A stretch of DNA of 64,000 nucleotides, taken from positions 121,466 through 185,465 of the forward strand of contig NZ_AAWS01000017.1 of NCBI RefSeq assembly GCF_000169175.1, in the 5' to 3' direction. The notes below the pieces were generated by a model, which was given only the letters and a program-made list of their open reading frames with translations, had not been told where the DNA came from and did not search any database. Shown here piece by piece: positions 26,765-41,100 of the stretch. Source of the DNA: Microscilla marina ATCC 23134 (GTDB taxonomy: Bacteria; Bacteroidota; Bacteroidia; Cytophagales; Microscillaceae). Both the position numbers and the translations under genes were made by a program. Within the stretch, counting starts at the first letter, position 1. Each line of letters opens with the position of its first letter.

Positions 26765-29074
26765 ATGGAGCCAAAACCAAAAAGAAAAGGAGGCTCAGGC
26801 AATCCTCCTAACAAAAGAGAAAGATCATTGACCACAAAAGCCTTGTCGGTTGTTTCGTCAAGCTTTTCGCAAGCCTCTTTTGATAAAACCATTCGAAATA
26901 TTTTTGGAAAAAAAGCAGAAGGCACACTTTCCAATGCCTTTAACACTCCCCCTTCCGAAAATACCATTGGCATGGAGAGTTTTCGTGCTGAGGATGGAGG
27001 TTTGTTGGTAAGAATTCAAAATGCAGAACGGTTGGGCACAGAAGGCAATCGAAATAGTTTGGTTTTGAGAGATCATCTAGGAGATGATCCGCCAAGCGAG
27101 ATTAGCTTTTCATTGACTGATTCACAAGAATCAAGGCTCAATCCTTTAGGAAAAAAGTTTGATAAAATCAACGGGGATGATGTTCAAAGACTTCTGAAAA
27201 AACTTACAGACAGTAAGGCCTATAGATATGAACTCGTTGCAGAGTCAAATGGCATTGTTACATTTAGGCGTAAAGAAAAAGAAAATTTGCCACTTTCACT
27301 TGTTCCAAAGAATAAGCAGGATTTATTCAGAGATGTTTGGTCTAGGCTTGATGCCACCAACCAACAAACCTTGATTGACCTTGCAGGAACAGGTATTTCT
27401 GATGAGAAATTAAAAATACTTGGAAATGGCTTGAAGCATGTTTCTGATGCCACCAACCAACAAACCTTGATTGACCTTGCAGGAACAGGTATCTCTGATG
27501 AAAAATTAAAAGCCCTTGGAAATGGTTTGCAACACGTTTCTGATACTACAAATCAGCAAGGCCTGATAGCACTTGCCAATGTTGAAGTGAGAAGATTAAA
27601 AATTCTTGCAGGTATTTTCAGCAAGATTAGCAATAATGTAAGCCAACAGGCACTAATTACGTATGCCAATCAATCAGACGTTAACAATAAGTTAGATGCT
27701 CTTAATAAAGACTTACAAGAGTTCTCAGATGATAAAAACAAGCAAAGTTTGATAGATTTTGTTGTGCATAATAACCCTGACACAGCAACATTGAACAGCC
27801 TGAAGACACTTTTAGGTAATCTTGCGCAAGGGACAGATGCAAAGAAAGAGAAAGAGAATCAACTATACTTGATTGAACTTGCAAAAACAGGAGCCTCACC
27901 AGATCAACTAAACGCTTATGCCGCCGCCTTACCAAGGATCAAAGAACGACTTGACAAAGCACGTTTGTCAGCCTTGGTGCAAAACAACGGCATTGATGCA
28001 ACAGAGATACAGAAGATTGCAGATAGTTTGAGTAACGCTGGCAATCGTGCTCAAAGAGACAACGCTTTTTCAGCCAGCGGTAGAGAGTTTTTAAAAAGAG
28101 TTCAGGACATAAACGGTTTACAAGACCTTGATGGAGCAGCCCAGGCTTCTCTAATTTCTTTTGCAAGAGATCCCAATATTAAACCAACACACCTTAATCA
28201 GATAGCTACCCATCTACAAAGTGGAAAACTTAATGCCAGCAGCGATCAAAGGGTTCTTTTAAAAGACTTGGTAGTAGCCAATGCATCTAATGATAATATC
28301 GACTTTGTGAACAATAATTACATAGGTCTACAAAGGGAGATCAAGGTAGTGCTTAACGAGCATAGGACTAATCCTGGTTCACAATCTTTTTCGCGAGTTT
28401 TGGATGGTATGAAGAGTCTGATGCAAACTCAAGGCCAAACAGTCATCGAGAATTTTGTGAAAAATTATACGCTGGACGGGGATGCCCTTGACAACCTGGC
28501 GTTAGGGGATTTACTACCTGCCAGAATAGCACAAAGGCATCCCAATGTAAACTATAACCAGAGCAATAACCCCTCCCTAATACTCCAAAACGCAAAAAAT
28601 GTCATCCTAGCCCAGCCAAATTTGAATGGTAAAACTGTTGCCACAGCAGCGCTTAAGGATAATTTAGGAAATGCAATTAATTTGCCTGCCAGTGTTTTTG
28701 TAAGTGGTAGTGATGCTGGTAATCTAAGCTCCCCAGCTACCGCAGGCTTGAATGATGGCAATGGAGGCAAGACTGGCAAAGGTAATGGAATGCTAAGAGA
28801 AAGTACGTTTAAAGTGATAGGTGCTCAGGGTACCCTTGCTCCAAGAAACACCGACAGTGAAGTCAAAATCCTGGAAAAGGTGCTGGAGTATTTACTAAAA
28901 AACCCTAGGCAACAGGCTACATCCATGACGCTTAACATCGAGTCCAATCGTCGTCCCTGCGCCAGTTGTACCGACTTATTCAAAAAGGTCAAAACTGATA
29001 CCCAAACTAAGTTTAATGGACAAACACTTGCTGAAATATTCAAAAATGTAACCATCAATGTAACCTATCCTTGA
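26765..29074 (+). CDS. Putative cargo toxin with C-terminal deaminase-like domain
   Basis: A 769-residue protein. Residues 1-20 are basic and contain PPNKRER. Residues about 68-135 form a beta-rich region shared with the protein at 45756. From about 195 onward lie helical repeats of about 32 residues (DATNQQTLIDLAGTGISDEK and variants, two nearly identical copies encoded by a 96-base direct repeat at 27350-27541). The C-terminus has the layout of a zinc-dependent nucleic-acid deaminase toxin of the BURPS668_1122 type: TDSE at 696-699 and RRPCASC with Cys732 and Cys735. It would deaminate a base in target nucleic acid. It lies between the TcA-like module gene and the TcA-like gene. The coding DNA is visibly more AT-rich than its neighbours. 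I see no immunity gene next to it. Confidence 0.65.
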   Translation: MEPKPKRKGGSGNPPNKRERSLTTKALSVVSSSFSQASFDKTIRNIFGKKAEGTLSNAFNTPPSENTIGMESFRAEDGGLLVRIQNAERLGTEGNRNSLVLRDHLGDDPPSEISFSLTDSQESRLNPLGKKFDKINGDDVQRLLKKLTDSKAYRYELVAESNGIVTFRRKEKENLPLSLVPKNKQDLFRDVWSRLDATNQQTLIDLAGTGISDEKLKILGNGLKHVSDATNQQTLIDLAGTGISDEKLKALGNGLQHVSDTTNQQGLIALANVEVRRLKILAGIFSKISNNVSQQALITYANQSDVNNKLDALNKDLQEFSDDKNKQSLIDFVVHNNPDTATLNSLKTLLGNLAQGTDAKKEKENQLYLIELAKTGASPDQLNAYAAALPRIKERLDKARLSALVQNNGIDATEIQKIADSLSNAGNRAQRDNAFSASGREFLKRVQDINGLQDLDGAAQASLISFARDPNIKPTHLNQIATHLQSGKLNASSDQRVLLKDLVVANASNDNIDFVNNNYIGLQREIKVVLNEHRTNPGSQSFSRVLDGMKSLMQTQGQTVIENFVKNYTLDGDALDNLALGDLLPARIAQRHPNVNYNQSNNPSLILQNAKNVILAQPNLNGKTVATAALKDNLGNAINLPASVFVSGSDAGNLSSPATAGLNDGNGGKTGKGNGMLRESTFKVIGAQGTLAPRNTDSEVKILEKVLEYLLKNPRQQATSMTLNIESNRRPCASCTDLFKKVKTDTQTKFNGQTLAEIFKNVTINVTYP

Positions 29075-29162
29075 TGAAATAATTTTCAGATTTATGCTTC
29101 CCCATAAGCTAACAAGTTGGGGTAAGCTAAATTAAATAAAAATCATAAAACATTCATAATCA

Positions 29163-32100
29163 ATGAGTAACGAGAACAACAACATTCCCGACTTGCCAGA
29201 CTATGGCCAAATTTTCGGAGAATTCGATTTTAAAGAAGGCGACCAGGCACGTTCGGTGCTGTCTCCGGCGGCATATTTAGCCGACTTGCTACAGCTCTAC
29301 GAAGACGAGTTCGAGGGCAATGTGCTACAGGGCAAACGCGCCGACATACCCGAGGTTTTGCTCGATGCCGAACAGACTTTTAGCATCATTCCTTACCTCG
29401 ACATTGTAAACGAATTGCTGGAAGCCAAGGCAGACCCTGCGGGCAAAAACCCTTACGCCAACCTATTAAAAGAAGCAAAGTTTCCGCTCAACTTGCCTTT
29501 TAACCTAGAGAACGAACAGTTCAAAATGTATTTGCGCGAGTTGGGCATCAGTGCCGAAGAGTTGCACAAGTTGTTTGCGACCAGCCACAACGCTGACATT
29601 TTGGCAAACACTTACTTGGGCTTGTCTAAAGAAACTGCTGGTTTTTTGTTGGGGGAGTACAAAGATGCCGAACTGAACAAAATATATGGTGATGAAGAGG
29701 CTACAGCATTTGACTTTAAAAATACCAAAGCTTTTCCCGTAGCCACTTTTATGACCATTACTGGGCTCAAGCCCGAAGAAGTGCGCGAACTCTTGTTTCA
29801 AAACCTGAGTACTTCAGAAATTGCTGCGGGCGAAGCTTCCCAGTTTTTTGTGAATGCAGCAGCCAACGTCAAGGACGATGACAACGACGACAGCGTCAAA
29901 GCTTACGCCATGCTCGACGCCGACGAAGCGCACATTGTTTGGAGCGTAGCCGATGCCAACATTCCCGAAAGCTGGTTCGACCGTGCCAACCGTTTCATTC
30001 GCTTGGCGCGTGCCTTGGGCTGGTCTTTTACCGACCTCGACTTGGTGTTGCGCACTTGCTGCGATAATGATTTGGTGGGTTCGTTCCGTCGCCTTGCCAT
30101 CATCAAAAAAATGCAGGCGCTTACCGAGTTGCCCATCGACCAAGTGTGCAGCTTGTTTGCCAACATGAACACCTTGGGGCACGGCAACAAAGATAAGGCG
30201 GCCGATATGCCGCTCGACTTGTTTAACCGCGTGTACAATGGGCGTTGGACGGAGATAGACAAGCAGTTTTTTGCCCCTGAGGGCATCACTGCCCCCGTGC
30301 ATTACCCTATTGCCAATGACGCTGACCCTCAATACACCAAGTTGGCGTTCCCGGTAGCCGATAGTTTGTCTGCCGACAATGCCGAACTCAGAACACGCTT
30401 GAGCAAAGCCTTGGGAGTCAGTGAAAACGATTTGGTTTTCATCATTGCAAAATTGAGAAAAGAAGGCATAGCCCCCTTTCAAGCCGAGGTACATCTAGAG
30501 AATAGCTTTGCTGCCTTGTCGTTGTTGCATCGGGTGGTGGCACTTGCCCAAATGTTAGACACATCGGCCGAAGAGTTGTTGATGTTGTTTGATGTGTTGG
30601 AAAAAGACCCCGCCATCCGCCTTTACAACAATTTTCAATTGTTTATCGACGAAGGAGGCAAAACCACTCCGCACAATTGCTACAGCATCATTGCCACCGA
30701 AAGCATTGCCCACCGCATGTGGTTGGTGCAAACCTTGTGGAGCCTCAACCAGTGGATGCAAAAAACTGGCTTCACCGCCGAAGAGTTGCAAGCTATAGTG
30801 GGCGACCGTTTTTGCGATTTGGCGGAAGCCGACGCTGAAGACTGCCCCGAAGACACGCCCGAAGTGTTGGGCCTGATGACCCAACAAGCCCAAAAGCTGG
30901 AAAAGGCGCGCGAAGCCAGCCAAAAAGCCGACCTTGAATTGTTGAACCAGATGTATCAGCAGTTTAAGCCCCTGGCATTTGGCAACGATTTGTTTAAGGG
31001 AGGACGTTTCGACGAGCGCCAATCGCGGATGCTTGCCGAAAGCCTGCTTGCCGAGCCTAAAGGCGTATTGTCAGCCGCCGATAGCCGCCTGATGTTTTAC
31101 AAGGCAGACCAGGTACAGGAGATTGCCTACAAAGCCCTCAAAACCCTGGGGCACATTAGCCCGCTCGACTTCGAGAACCTGGGGCTGGAAGACGCCCTGC
31201 TCGACAAACTATACCACCAATTGATACTGAAGGGCTACCTCAGCCCCGAAGGTGTATTGCAGGAAACTGTCTTGCCCGCCGAGGCAAATGATTGGCTGGT
31301 GTCGACCAACCTGAGCCACTACCGCCACCCCTTGTTTATGCGTTTGCACGAGCTATACAAAGACGCTTTGGCAATCGTAGGCGACCAAGACGCGGTAGAA
31401 GTATCGTTGTACTTGTCTGACTTGCTCAAAATGGGGGTGGCAGAAACCCACGCCGAAGAGCTATTGAGCAACCTTGAGTTTAACCAATACTTAGATGCTA
31501 ACGGGGCAGTGGTTGACCCTGCGTTTTTTGCTTACCCAAGCAACCTGGGACTGTTTGAGGTAAACGTAGACCTCAACGCCATGGCTGCCGAGGTACATGC
31601 CCTCTTGAGCGGAAAAATGGCGCAATTTACAGCGGGCAAACTCAAGCTCAACAAAGACGCTTTGGCGGAAGCCTTGCCCTTGCTTGAGATAGAGCTGGAT
31701 GATTTGATAGAAAACCTGAAGTTTAACAAATACATCGACCACCACCATGTATTTACCAACAAGGCGGCTTTGCTTGCCACTGAGGTAGACGACTTCAAAC
31801 TGGCGTTGATGTTTTACCCCCACCGCCACCAAATTCTTGACTTGCTCAAGCAGCAAATCACGGGTTTCAAACAAGGCTTTGACACCTTTACCAAAACCGA
31901 CCTTAAGCCCTTGGCAACCCAACTAGTGGGCAAGCTTGCTTACCAAGGCATTGTTGCCGATCATTTAGAAGATGGTTGGGTAAAGGAAGGACACTTTAGC
32001 TTTTTCCGCGACGACACCAACGCCACCCAGCTAAACGCGGGCGCTTATTTTGGCGAACAAGGCAACCAATTGATCTTCAAGGCAATTGCTGGAGTGTTGG

Positions 32101-35100
32101 CAACCGCAAAAAAGTATGAGTTGTTTGCCGAAGATTTGATGGTAGGCGGGCTCACCCTAGAGGAAGCCACCAACTTGTACCGCATTTTGGTAGACGAGCA
32201 AGACATTGCCGACTATACCATTACGCTCGACATGTTGGCGTATTTTGCCAATGTAAACAATGCGCTGGATTTTAAAGTAGAAGGCTACGACGACTACAAC
32301 AAGGATGTTTTCTTTGTGTTGCACGCGGTGGCAAAAGAAATGACCGCCGCCATTGCCGACATCGTTGCCAAAATCAAAGACCAGGCAATGCACCAGCAAA
32401 CCGGGGTGTTTACTACCCTGCAAGACACCTTGGGCGTATCAGCTGAGGTAATGGAGGTAATTTGTGCCCACATATTCGAAACCAAAGAGGCCCTCATCGA
32501 AGCCCTCATGTTGCCCGTGTTGCAAACCGCTGGCGCGCAGGAAACCCTGGCAATGGTACCGCACCATCGCAGGTTCAAGACCGCGTTCCGTAGGGTCAAA
32601 CAATTTGCGGGGCTGGCAAACAAGCTCAAGCTCAACAAGCAAGACACCCAGGTGGCATTCAGAGAGCAAGACTTGGTGCGCAAGTTTCCCGAAAGCCTTG
32701 CCCTGCCTGCCGAACTTGGTCACGCCAAGTTTGACTTTTTGCTTGAAGCCGAAGGCTTGGTGTACATGTTCCACGACACGAAATATTGGATATTCGATGC
32801 CCAAACCTATAATTTATTAGGCTTGCCGCTCGAAGCGCCTCGCGTGGACTTGATTGCCCTGTTTTGCAAAAAATACGGCAATTTACCGATCAATGCTGCC
32901 TTTGCCGACGCACAAAACAATGTGTGGATAGTGTCGGGCAGTGATTATTATAAAAAAGCAGCAGACGCGGCAGAGTGGGAGTTGCAGGAAGACCACGTTT
33001 GGGGCAAACTGCAAACCGAGTTTGAGGCTATAGAAAACATCGACGCCGCCTTTACCGACCGCAACGGGCGTACTTATTTGTTTGCGGGCGATCAATACAT
33101 TCGTTATTCTGAAGGCTATGCCGCCCAAGGAGCGGGCAATCAAAGAATTGCCGACGAGGGTTACCCCAAAAAGATAGCCGACAACTGGCACCACGAATCT
33201 GCCCAAGGCAACTTGCCGATAGGTTTTGAGGAGTCGATAGATGCGGCATTTGCCCACGAGGGTAAAACCTTTTTCTTGAAGGAAAATCATTACATCAGTT
33301 CCGACGATTTTACCAAAAAGCACAACATCCGCGATGGCTGGGGCAAGGTGAAGAGCAATTTTCACGACCTCGACAAGGTAGATGCGAGCTGTACCGTTGA
33401 CGAAAAGCTGTATGTGTTTTCGGGCGACGAAGTAATTGTATATACCGATAGCCTCGAAGCCGAAGGCGTGTTGATGCGCGAGGGGTCGCCTGTCAAATTA
33501 GACGCATTGTTTGCGGGCTTGCCCAAAGACTTTTGCAAGCACGGCGTAGAAGCTGCCTTTGAGGGTTTTGATCACAAGGTGCACTTATTTAGCCATGGCA
33601 TGCATGTGGTGTTTGCTAAAGAAGGGGATGGTTTTGTGCTTGATAAAATAAGCGAAACCAAGGCAACCTGGGGCAAAGTGGCCAACGCCTTTGAAGACGG
33701 CAACGCCCAAGTAGACGCGGCATTTGTGGGGCTCGATGGTTACACCTACATTTTTAGTGGCAACCAACACTACCGCTATGCGGGCGAAGACTACGCCCAC
33801 GCTGACGCCGAATACCCTAAAGCCAATGCCGACGCTTGGGACGGGCTCAAGACTATAGACGCCGCTTTTGTGCTCGATGGCAAAACCTATTTGTTTGGCA
33901 AAGATGCTGAAGACAAAGAAGTGTATGTGCGCTATTCGTGCAACGACTACAGCGAAGTTGACAAGGACTACCCCAGAGCGACCGACGACAATTGGTGGAA
34001 CTTGCCTTTTGCCTTGACCAACAGCTTCAGCAATGCCGATGCGGTATTGAGCGGCAACGGCAAAACCTATTTGTTTGCTGGGCAGCAATTTGTCTATTTT
34101 GATTACATCCATCGTTGGTGGTCGGAGCCTGCCAACATTACTGATCATTGGAAAGATTTGCCGCTGGGCGCTAATGATAAAATAGACGCGGCTTTTGTGG
34201 GCAAAGATGGTTATACCTACCTTTTCTTTGCTGGTCAGTTTGCCCGCTATGCTGGCAGCAAGTGCGACCGCATGGTAGACGGCAAAACCCTCCGCATTGC
34301 CGAGTATTGGGGCAAGGTGCAAAACACCCTGCTAGACAGCGGAAAAGTAGACGCGGCGGTGACTCTTATGTCGCGCGAAACCGAAGAAATGACCGAAGAG
34401 GACAAGGCAAAGGTCATAGACAAAAACAACCCTATGCCCGAGCCTGTAGTGACCGAGCACGAACATACTTATTTGTTTGCGGGCACTCAGTTTTACCGCT
34501 ATACCACCAATAGCCAAGCCGCTCCAGTATCTTACGATACCCAAACTGTAGACAGTGGCTACCCCAAAGCATTGACCGAGCTACACAAAGAGCCTCGTTT
34601 CAAGCACTTGACTATAGATTGTAGCCAGGGCATTGATGCCGCTTTTGCCGACAGGCGCCATGTGTATTTGTTTAAGGGTGACAAAATGCACGTGATTGCC
34701 GAGGAGTTGTACAGGGAGTATAATGATGGCACCATACCAAAGCCCATAAGTATCGTGACTGAAGACGGTGCTGTATACATGGGAGATGATGACAATGCGG
34801 GCTGGTTACGCTTGTCTGCAGCAGAAGGCAAAGAATTGCATAGCGAAATGACAAAGCCTCGCCTGATGCTGAACCAAGACATTCCCGAAAACTACCGCAT
34901 GGGACTCGACAGTGTGCTACAGGGCACCGATGGCAACACCTACTTGTTTAAGGACAGCAAATATTTTGACCTTGAGCTTAAGCGGGAGTTTGACATTGCC
35001 GACGAGTGGGGACGTTCGTCGAACAAAATAGCCCATTGCAGCATGGTTGATGCAGCATTTGTGGGGCGCGATGGCAACACCTATATGTTTAGTGGTAACC

Positions 35101-38100
35101 AATATGTAACCTACGAAAAAGACGCAGACTACAGCAAAATCAAGGAAGCCCCCAAAAGCATTGCGGCAGACTGGGGCGGACTGGAGAGCGTAGACCTGGC
35201 TTTTGTCAAAGATGGGGTAACTTACCTATTTGAGGCACCCAACGAACAGGGCTACATGCGCTATGTGACCTATAGTGGCATGCGCTACGACGAGCCCGAT
35301 GCCGAACCCTATACTACCGACATGAGCTGGTGGGGCATTCCTGCCTTGTATGTCAGCCAAGGGTTTGACAAAGTAGAAGCGGTGCTCTTTGAAGAGGAGC
35401 AGATGTACCTCATTCATGGCAACCAATATGTACGCTACGATGCCGACAAGAAGCATTGGCATTATCCCGAAAACATCAGCCGCTTATGGCGCGATTTGCC
35501 CGAGGTGCTTGACCCAGAAAACTGTCACAACCTCTTGCACATCAAGACGATTTTTAAGGGAAGCGACGAACAAACTTATTTCTTCTACGAAGACCAACTG
35601 AGCAAGAAAGATTACTTTGTAACCCTCAAAACCAATGGGAGTTTCGATGGACCTGCTTTGGTAAAAAGCCAATGGGGAATGCTCGACAACAACATTGCAC
35701 AGGGGCAAAGCCTGGACGCTACCTTGGTAATGGGGCACTTGACCTACCTGTTTGTGGGCGACCAGTTTTACCGTTATTCGGGCAGTAGTTATCATTATTT
35801 GGACGCGGGGTACCCCAAGGCTATTTTCAACAATTTGAGAAAAGAGTCGGGCTTTGAACACCTGCCCCAAGATTTTAACGGAAACATTCAAGCGGCTTTC
35901 GCCGATAAAGGAAGCATTTATTTGTTTACCGCAGATCACAAAATACATGCAGTGTCTACCCACACCGAACGTTGCTACAGCATCGACCTATTGGGCAAGT
36001 TGCGCAACAACCTACAGACAGAAAACAAGGTAGACGCAATTCTGACTGCCAAATTGTACGCCAAAAACGATTCAGACAAAAGCGTGGTGGTCGCGGAAAA
36101 AGCAGTTTATTTGTTTTCGGGCGACCAATATGTGGTGTATTCGGGCGACGACCTAGAGTACATAGACGCGGGTTATCCTAAAACAATTGTAGGCAGCTTG
36201 GCGCAAGACTTGGGCATTACTGGTAATTTGCCCGCATTGCTTCACTTGGGCATCGACGCGGTATTTAGCGGAAGCGACCAAAAGTTTTATTTCTTTAAAG
36301 ACGAGCAATACTTTGTAAGTGACGCCAGCGATCCAGCCAAGGTCAAAGACATTTGGGTAGGCAAAGCCAACAACTTTATGGCAGATGATGTCATGATAGA
36401 TACTGCCTTTATTGCCCCCGATGGCTACTTGTATGTGCTCAAGGGCAACGAGTATATCCGTTATGCCCACCCCGACAATGAGTTGATGGCAGACGACCAC
36501 CCACAGTTCATTACCGACTTGTGGAGAGATTTGCCAGACGGGAAACCAACGGGTAATAATTTCCAATTGGGCATCGACCATGCTTTTGTGTTTGAGGGCA
36601 GAACTTATTTGCTCAAGGGCGAAGAATATGTACGCTATAGCAAAATGCCTTACCATTGCATGGACGAAAACTTTCCGCAGCCGTTGGCGGCTCGTTGGGG
36701 GGCTTGCCATGCCGATTATTTGCTGACCGACCTGAAGGCCATTGCTCAGATGAAGCAATTGAGCCACACTTATCAGTTTGAGGAGCAAACCCTGAGCAGC
36801 TTTTTGCACAAAGAACAAGGCTACAAAAAAACGCCTTATCGCTTGTTGGCAGGGCTGTTTGGTTGGGACGTAGAGGAAGTAAAATGGCTCAAGCGTCACC
36901 AGGTGTTTTTGAAAGACCACCTGAAAAGCAGCGACTTCGAAGAGCACTTCGACCTAGAGATGGTGTTGCGCATGGCAGCTATTTTTGCCGTGACCGACAA
37001 ACTAGGGGTGAAACCTTCTGAAGTGTATGACAAGGTATGGAAAAAGCTATACAAGAGCACTGAAGATAAGCTGGGCGAAGTAAGCCAAACCCTGTACGAA
37101 TACTTGGGTGCGCTCAACAGTCCGCAAGACTGGGAAAAACTAGCAGCCAGGCTACACAACGAGCTCAATGTGGCAAAACGCGATGTGTTGGTGCCTTATG
37201 TGATTCACCACGATGACAAACTGAGCAATGCGCGTGACTTGTACCAAAGCTTGTTGATTGATGTAGAAATGGGAAGCTGTGGGGTAACCTCAAGGGTGAA
37301 GGAAGCCATTGCCGCTACTCAGTTGTATTTCCACCGTTATTTTATCAGCCTAGAGGCGCCTACTCCAGAAAACGATGATGTAGATGGAGAGGTGAGAGAG
37401 CAAGCGGTAAAACAACGCTTGAAGAAGTGGTGGGAATGGATGAAAAACTACCGCGTGTGGGAAGCCAACCGCAAGGTGTTTTTATATCCCGAAAACTACA
37501 TCCGTCCTGAGCTGCGCGATACCAAAACCCCCGCCTTTGGGCAAATGGAAGACGACCTACAGCAAGGCGAGATCACCGAAGACCTGGTGCTGAAGGCATA
37601 CAAAAAATACATTGACGAATATACCACCGTGTCGGGCTTGACGATATGCGGTGGCTATGTATACGATGATGCCATCAACGAAGCCGACAAAAACCTGGTA
37701 TTGTTTGGCTATACCAAAAGCGACCCACGCGTGTATTATTACCGCCTGGCTGCTTTTTATAACGGCGATACCGACGGCGCTTTGTGGGGCCCCTGGCTAG
37801 AAACCAACCTCCAGATGGAAGCCGACAAGGTGTATCCAGCGTTTGCCTTTGGCAAAGTATTCTCGTTTTGGACACGTACCGAAAAAGAACTCGAAGGCGC
37901 CAGCGAAGGCACCGTAAAAGCAGTGGGAGATTCGGACGATAAGTCTATCACCTCGAACGGAGCCGCCGACCATGTGGTCAAAATCTTTTATTCTTATTAT
38001 AACCTGAATAAAGAATGGGCAGTGCCTCAAACTCTGCGCCTGAAAAAGGAGCTCTTGATAAGAGCAACGCCGCGCAGCAATGCCGACAAAGAAAAAGCAA

Positions 38101-41100
38101 CGGTTGCCAATCCGGTGGCATTTTCTAACACGATCTCAAACGTAGAGCTTGCCGTAGAGAAGTCTACCAAAAGAGACGAAAACGATCACGAAAACATCAT
38201 TATCAAATGTAGCTACTGGGTGGGCGATCCTCGCTTGGTAGAAGCCGTGATCAAGAACTCGACGCAGGTATTGGAAAACTATAGCATTGATATTTCGCTC
38301 GACGAGGCAAAAAAGCGCGTAGAGCATAAATACAAGGCTTTTTACCTGACCCAAGGGCTCGACAGTGGGGTAGAACCCAACGCGGGAGCATTCCCGATAA
38401 ACGACGGGCGCGAGGTGTTTGAACGCCTCATGGCAAGCAGCGAAAACTTTGACGAAGTGGCAAGCAGTATTTTCTTGAACACTGCCAAAGACGCCACCAA
38501 CAACCATTGGTTTAGCTTCGACTACAAAGAAGCCAGTTTCTTGTGCAAGCCTAGCGAGTCGTCGTCTGACTTTAGCGAGCAATCGCACCTATTGGCTAAT
38601 TTGAGCAACTTGCCCGATGGTGTTACCTCGGTAGACGCCATCACCAGAGCACCCAACGGGCACATTTATTTGTTTGTGGGCAACCAGTTTTACCAAAGCC
38701 AAGAAACCGACAAGGGACTGGAGGAATGTACTTGGAGTGCCGCAAAAAATAACACCAGTCGCTGGGCACTTGGGCATTCTCAAATAAGCCGAACGGGGCA
38801 AGTAGACAGTGTTTGGACAAGAAACAATGGCAATACCCACATGAGCTTGGGCAATGAGTTCATTACCTACAATGGCGATGGCTTTGAGGTGGCAGAAAGT
38901 GCCCCAGGTACGTTGGCTAATGAAGCGTTTAAATGGCCGAAGTATGAAGCAGCATTTGACATGCCTGACGGTACCCCTAATGGCGTTGGCTATGGTTTCT
39001 TGGGAGACAAGTACAAAACCACTCGTGATATAAATACGGAAAAGCCTATCAAAGACCGTTGGTGGAAGGTAAAAAACAATATTGCGGAAGACAATCAGGT
39101 AGACGCCGCTTTTGTGTGGAATAATAAGATTTACTTAGTCAGTGGCGACCAGTACTTTAGGTATTCAAGCGTTGCTAATATTGGTAAGGCTGATGTGGGT
39201 TATCCCCGCAAGGGCACTTTAGATGCCTTGCTGATGGATTTGGGAGCTAGTTCTTCGGAGGTAGCTAACGTGCAGGGCAAGCAAATCCGCAATGCAGTAG
39301 TGGATGGCAGTACATTTATTACGGTTACCTCTGACGGATTAAGGTATGAGTTTGACCTGACAAAGAAAGAGTTGGAACGGGATGGTTCAAGAACTTACGA
39401 TGTAGCCTTTACCTTCGGGGGAGAAGATAGGTTGTATATTTTCGGTTCTCCCAGAAGGGCGGCTGGTTTTGCCTTGAATGGATTCATTTACTTATTTGAT
39501 AATGGGAAATACCTGAAAACCACCACTTTCCAAGAAGAATGGGTAGATTATAACTGGAGTAGTGCCTCATCTATTAACAGTGTGTGGGGTAATACAACCA
39601 ACAACATCCAAGACGGAGGCAGCATGGACGCTACCTGGGTAACTGATACCCATTTGTTTATGACCTCGGGCAACCAATATGTACGCTATACTTTAGAGGG
39701 CAATGTTATCCCTGACATAGTAGACCCTGGTTATCCTAAAGCCACTGCAGGCAACACCGACGGTTTACCCGAATGGAGTAAGGTAGATGCGGCTTTCCAT
39801 AAAGGCAACACCACCTACTTCTTTAACAACAGCACCCAGAAGTATGTGACCTCGGCAAACCTGAGCAATGAGCTGAATATCAAGGACAAGTGGGGCAAAG
39901 TGCCTAATAAGTTTTTGGCAACCAGCCAAAAAATAGATGCGGCGGTTGCCCACGATGGCGCCTTGTTCCTTTTTGCCAATGGTCAATACGTGCGCTATAC
40001 GCTTAAGGGTGATAACACCGTGGGCAGCCTGACAGACGATGGTTACCCAAAAGCCCTGAGCGAAAACGTGGATGGTTTCCCAAGACAGGCCATTACTGCC
40101 GCCTTTACACGAGACAGCAACCAAGCAGATGCTCCTGCCACGCCATTTTTGTTTTATAAGCAGGGAGCTACTATGATGTACGCTGCCCAAGGTGCGCCTG
40201 TGGGTAAACCCGTAGAAGGCAATTGGTTCAATGTACCCAAAGGCTTTTTGACTGGACTAAAGGCAGGGCTGAACGATAGCAGTAAGATGTATTTGTTTGG
40301 TGATGTAAAAAATGCCAAGGACGAAAAAATAGGCGACTACATTGCGTATGAAAAAGCGGGCGAAGACGCCAACCTGCCTGTCGAGAAGTTACACAGCAAG
40401 TACGACATCATTCGCATTACCTCAAGTACAGGTACCGAACTCAACAAAAAGCTGTTTTATCAAGATGGGCTCGAGGCTTTGCTTAGCCTGGAAACCCAGC
40501 GCATTGACGAAACCCCTAAGTTTAGTTTAACCAAACCGTCTGACTCTACCACCATTAGGCTAGAAGAAGGAGAGGTAAACAAAGAAAGGGTGCCTTTAGA
40601 AGAGGGCTTAGACTACCAAAGCGCCAACAGTATTTACTATTGGGAGATTTTCTTCCACGCGCCTTACCTCATTGCCCAAAACCTGAACACGGGGCAGAAG
40701 TTTGACGAAGCCAAAAAATGGTACGAGCATATTTTCGATCCATCAGAAGCCGAGTCTAAAGGTTTTTGGAAGTTCTTGCCTTTCCAGAAAGAAGGCATCA
40801 ACAAGATCAATGATTTGGTGGAGTTGTGGGGAGTTGTAAAACCTGAAATTGCCAAACTTACTGCTTTGGTAAGCACCGAAGAGTTGGCAAACATGCAAAC
40901 CGAAGTAGACGCTTTGGCGAAGCTTGCCGAAGAACTCAACGGCAGACAACTGCCCGAAGGACATTGGCCAACAGCCGAAACCTTGAGGGATAAAGCGGCG
41001 GAGCTAGAAACCAACTCAGCTACTCCGCAGCCTTTGAAGGCCGAACTCAAGAAGTTGATCAATGCGTTGAACACGGCACAAACCGCCTACGAGAAAACCT

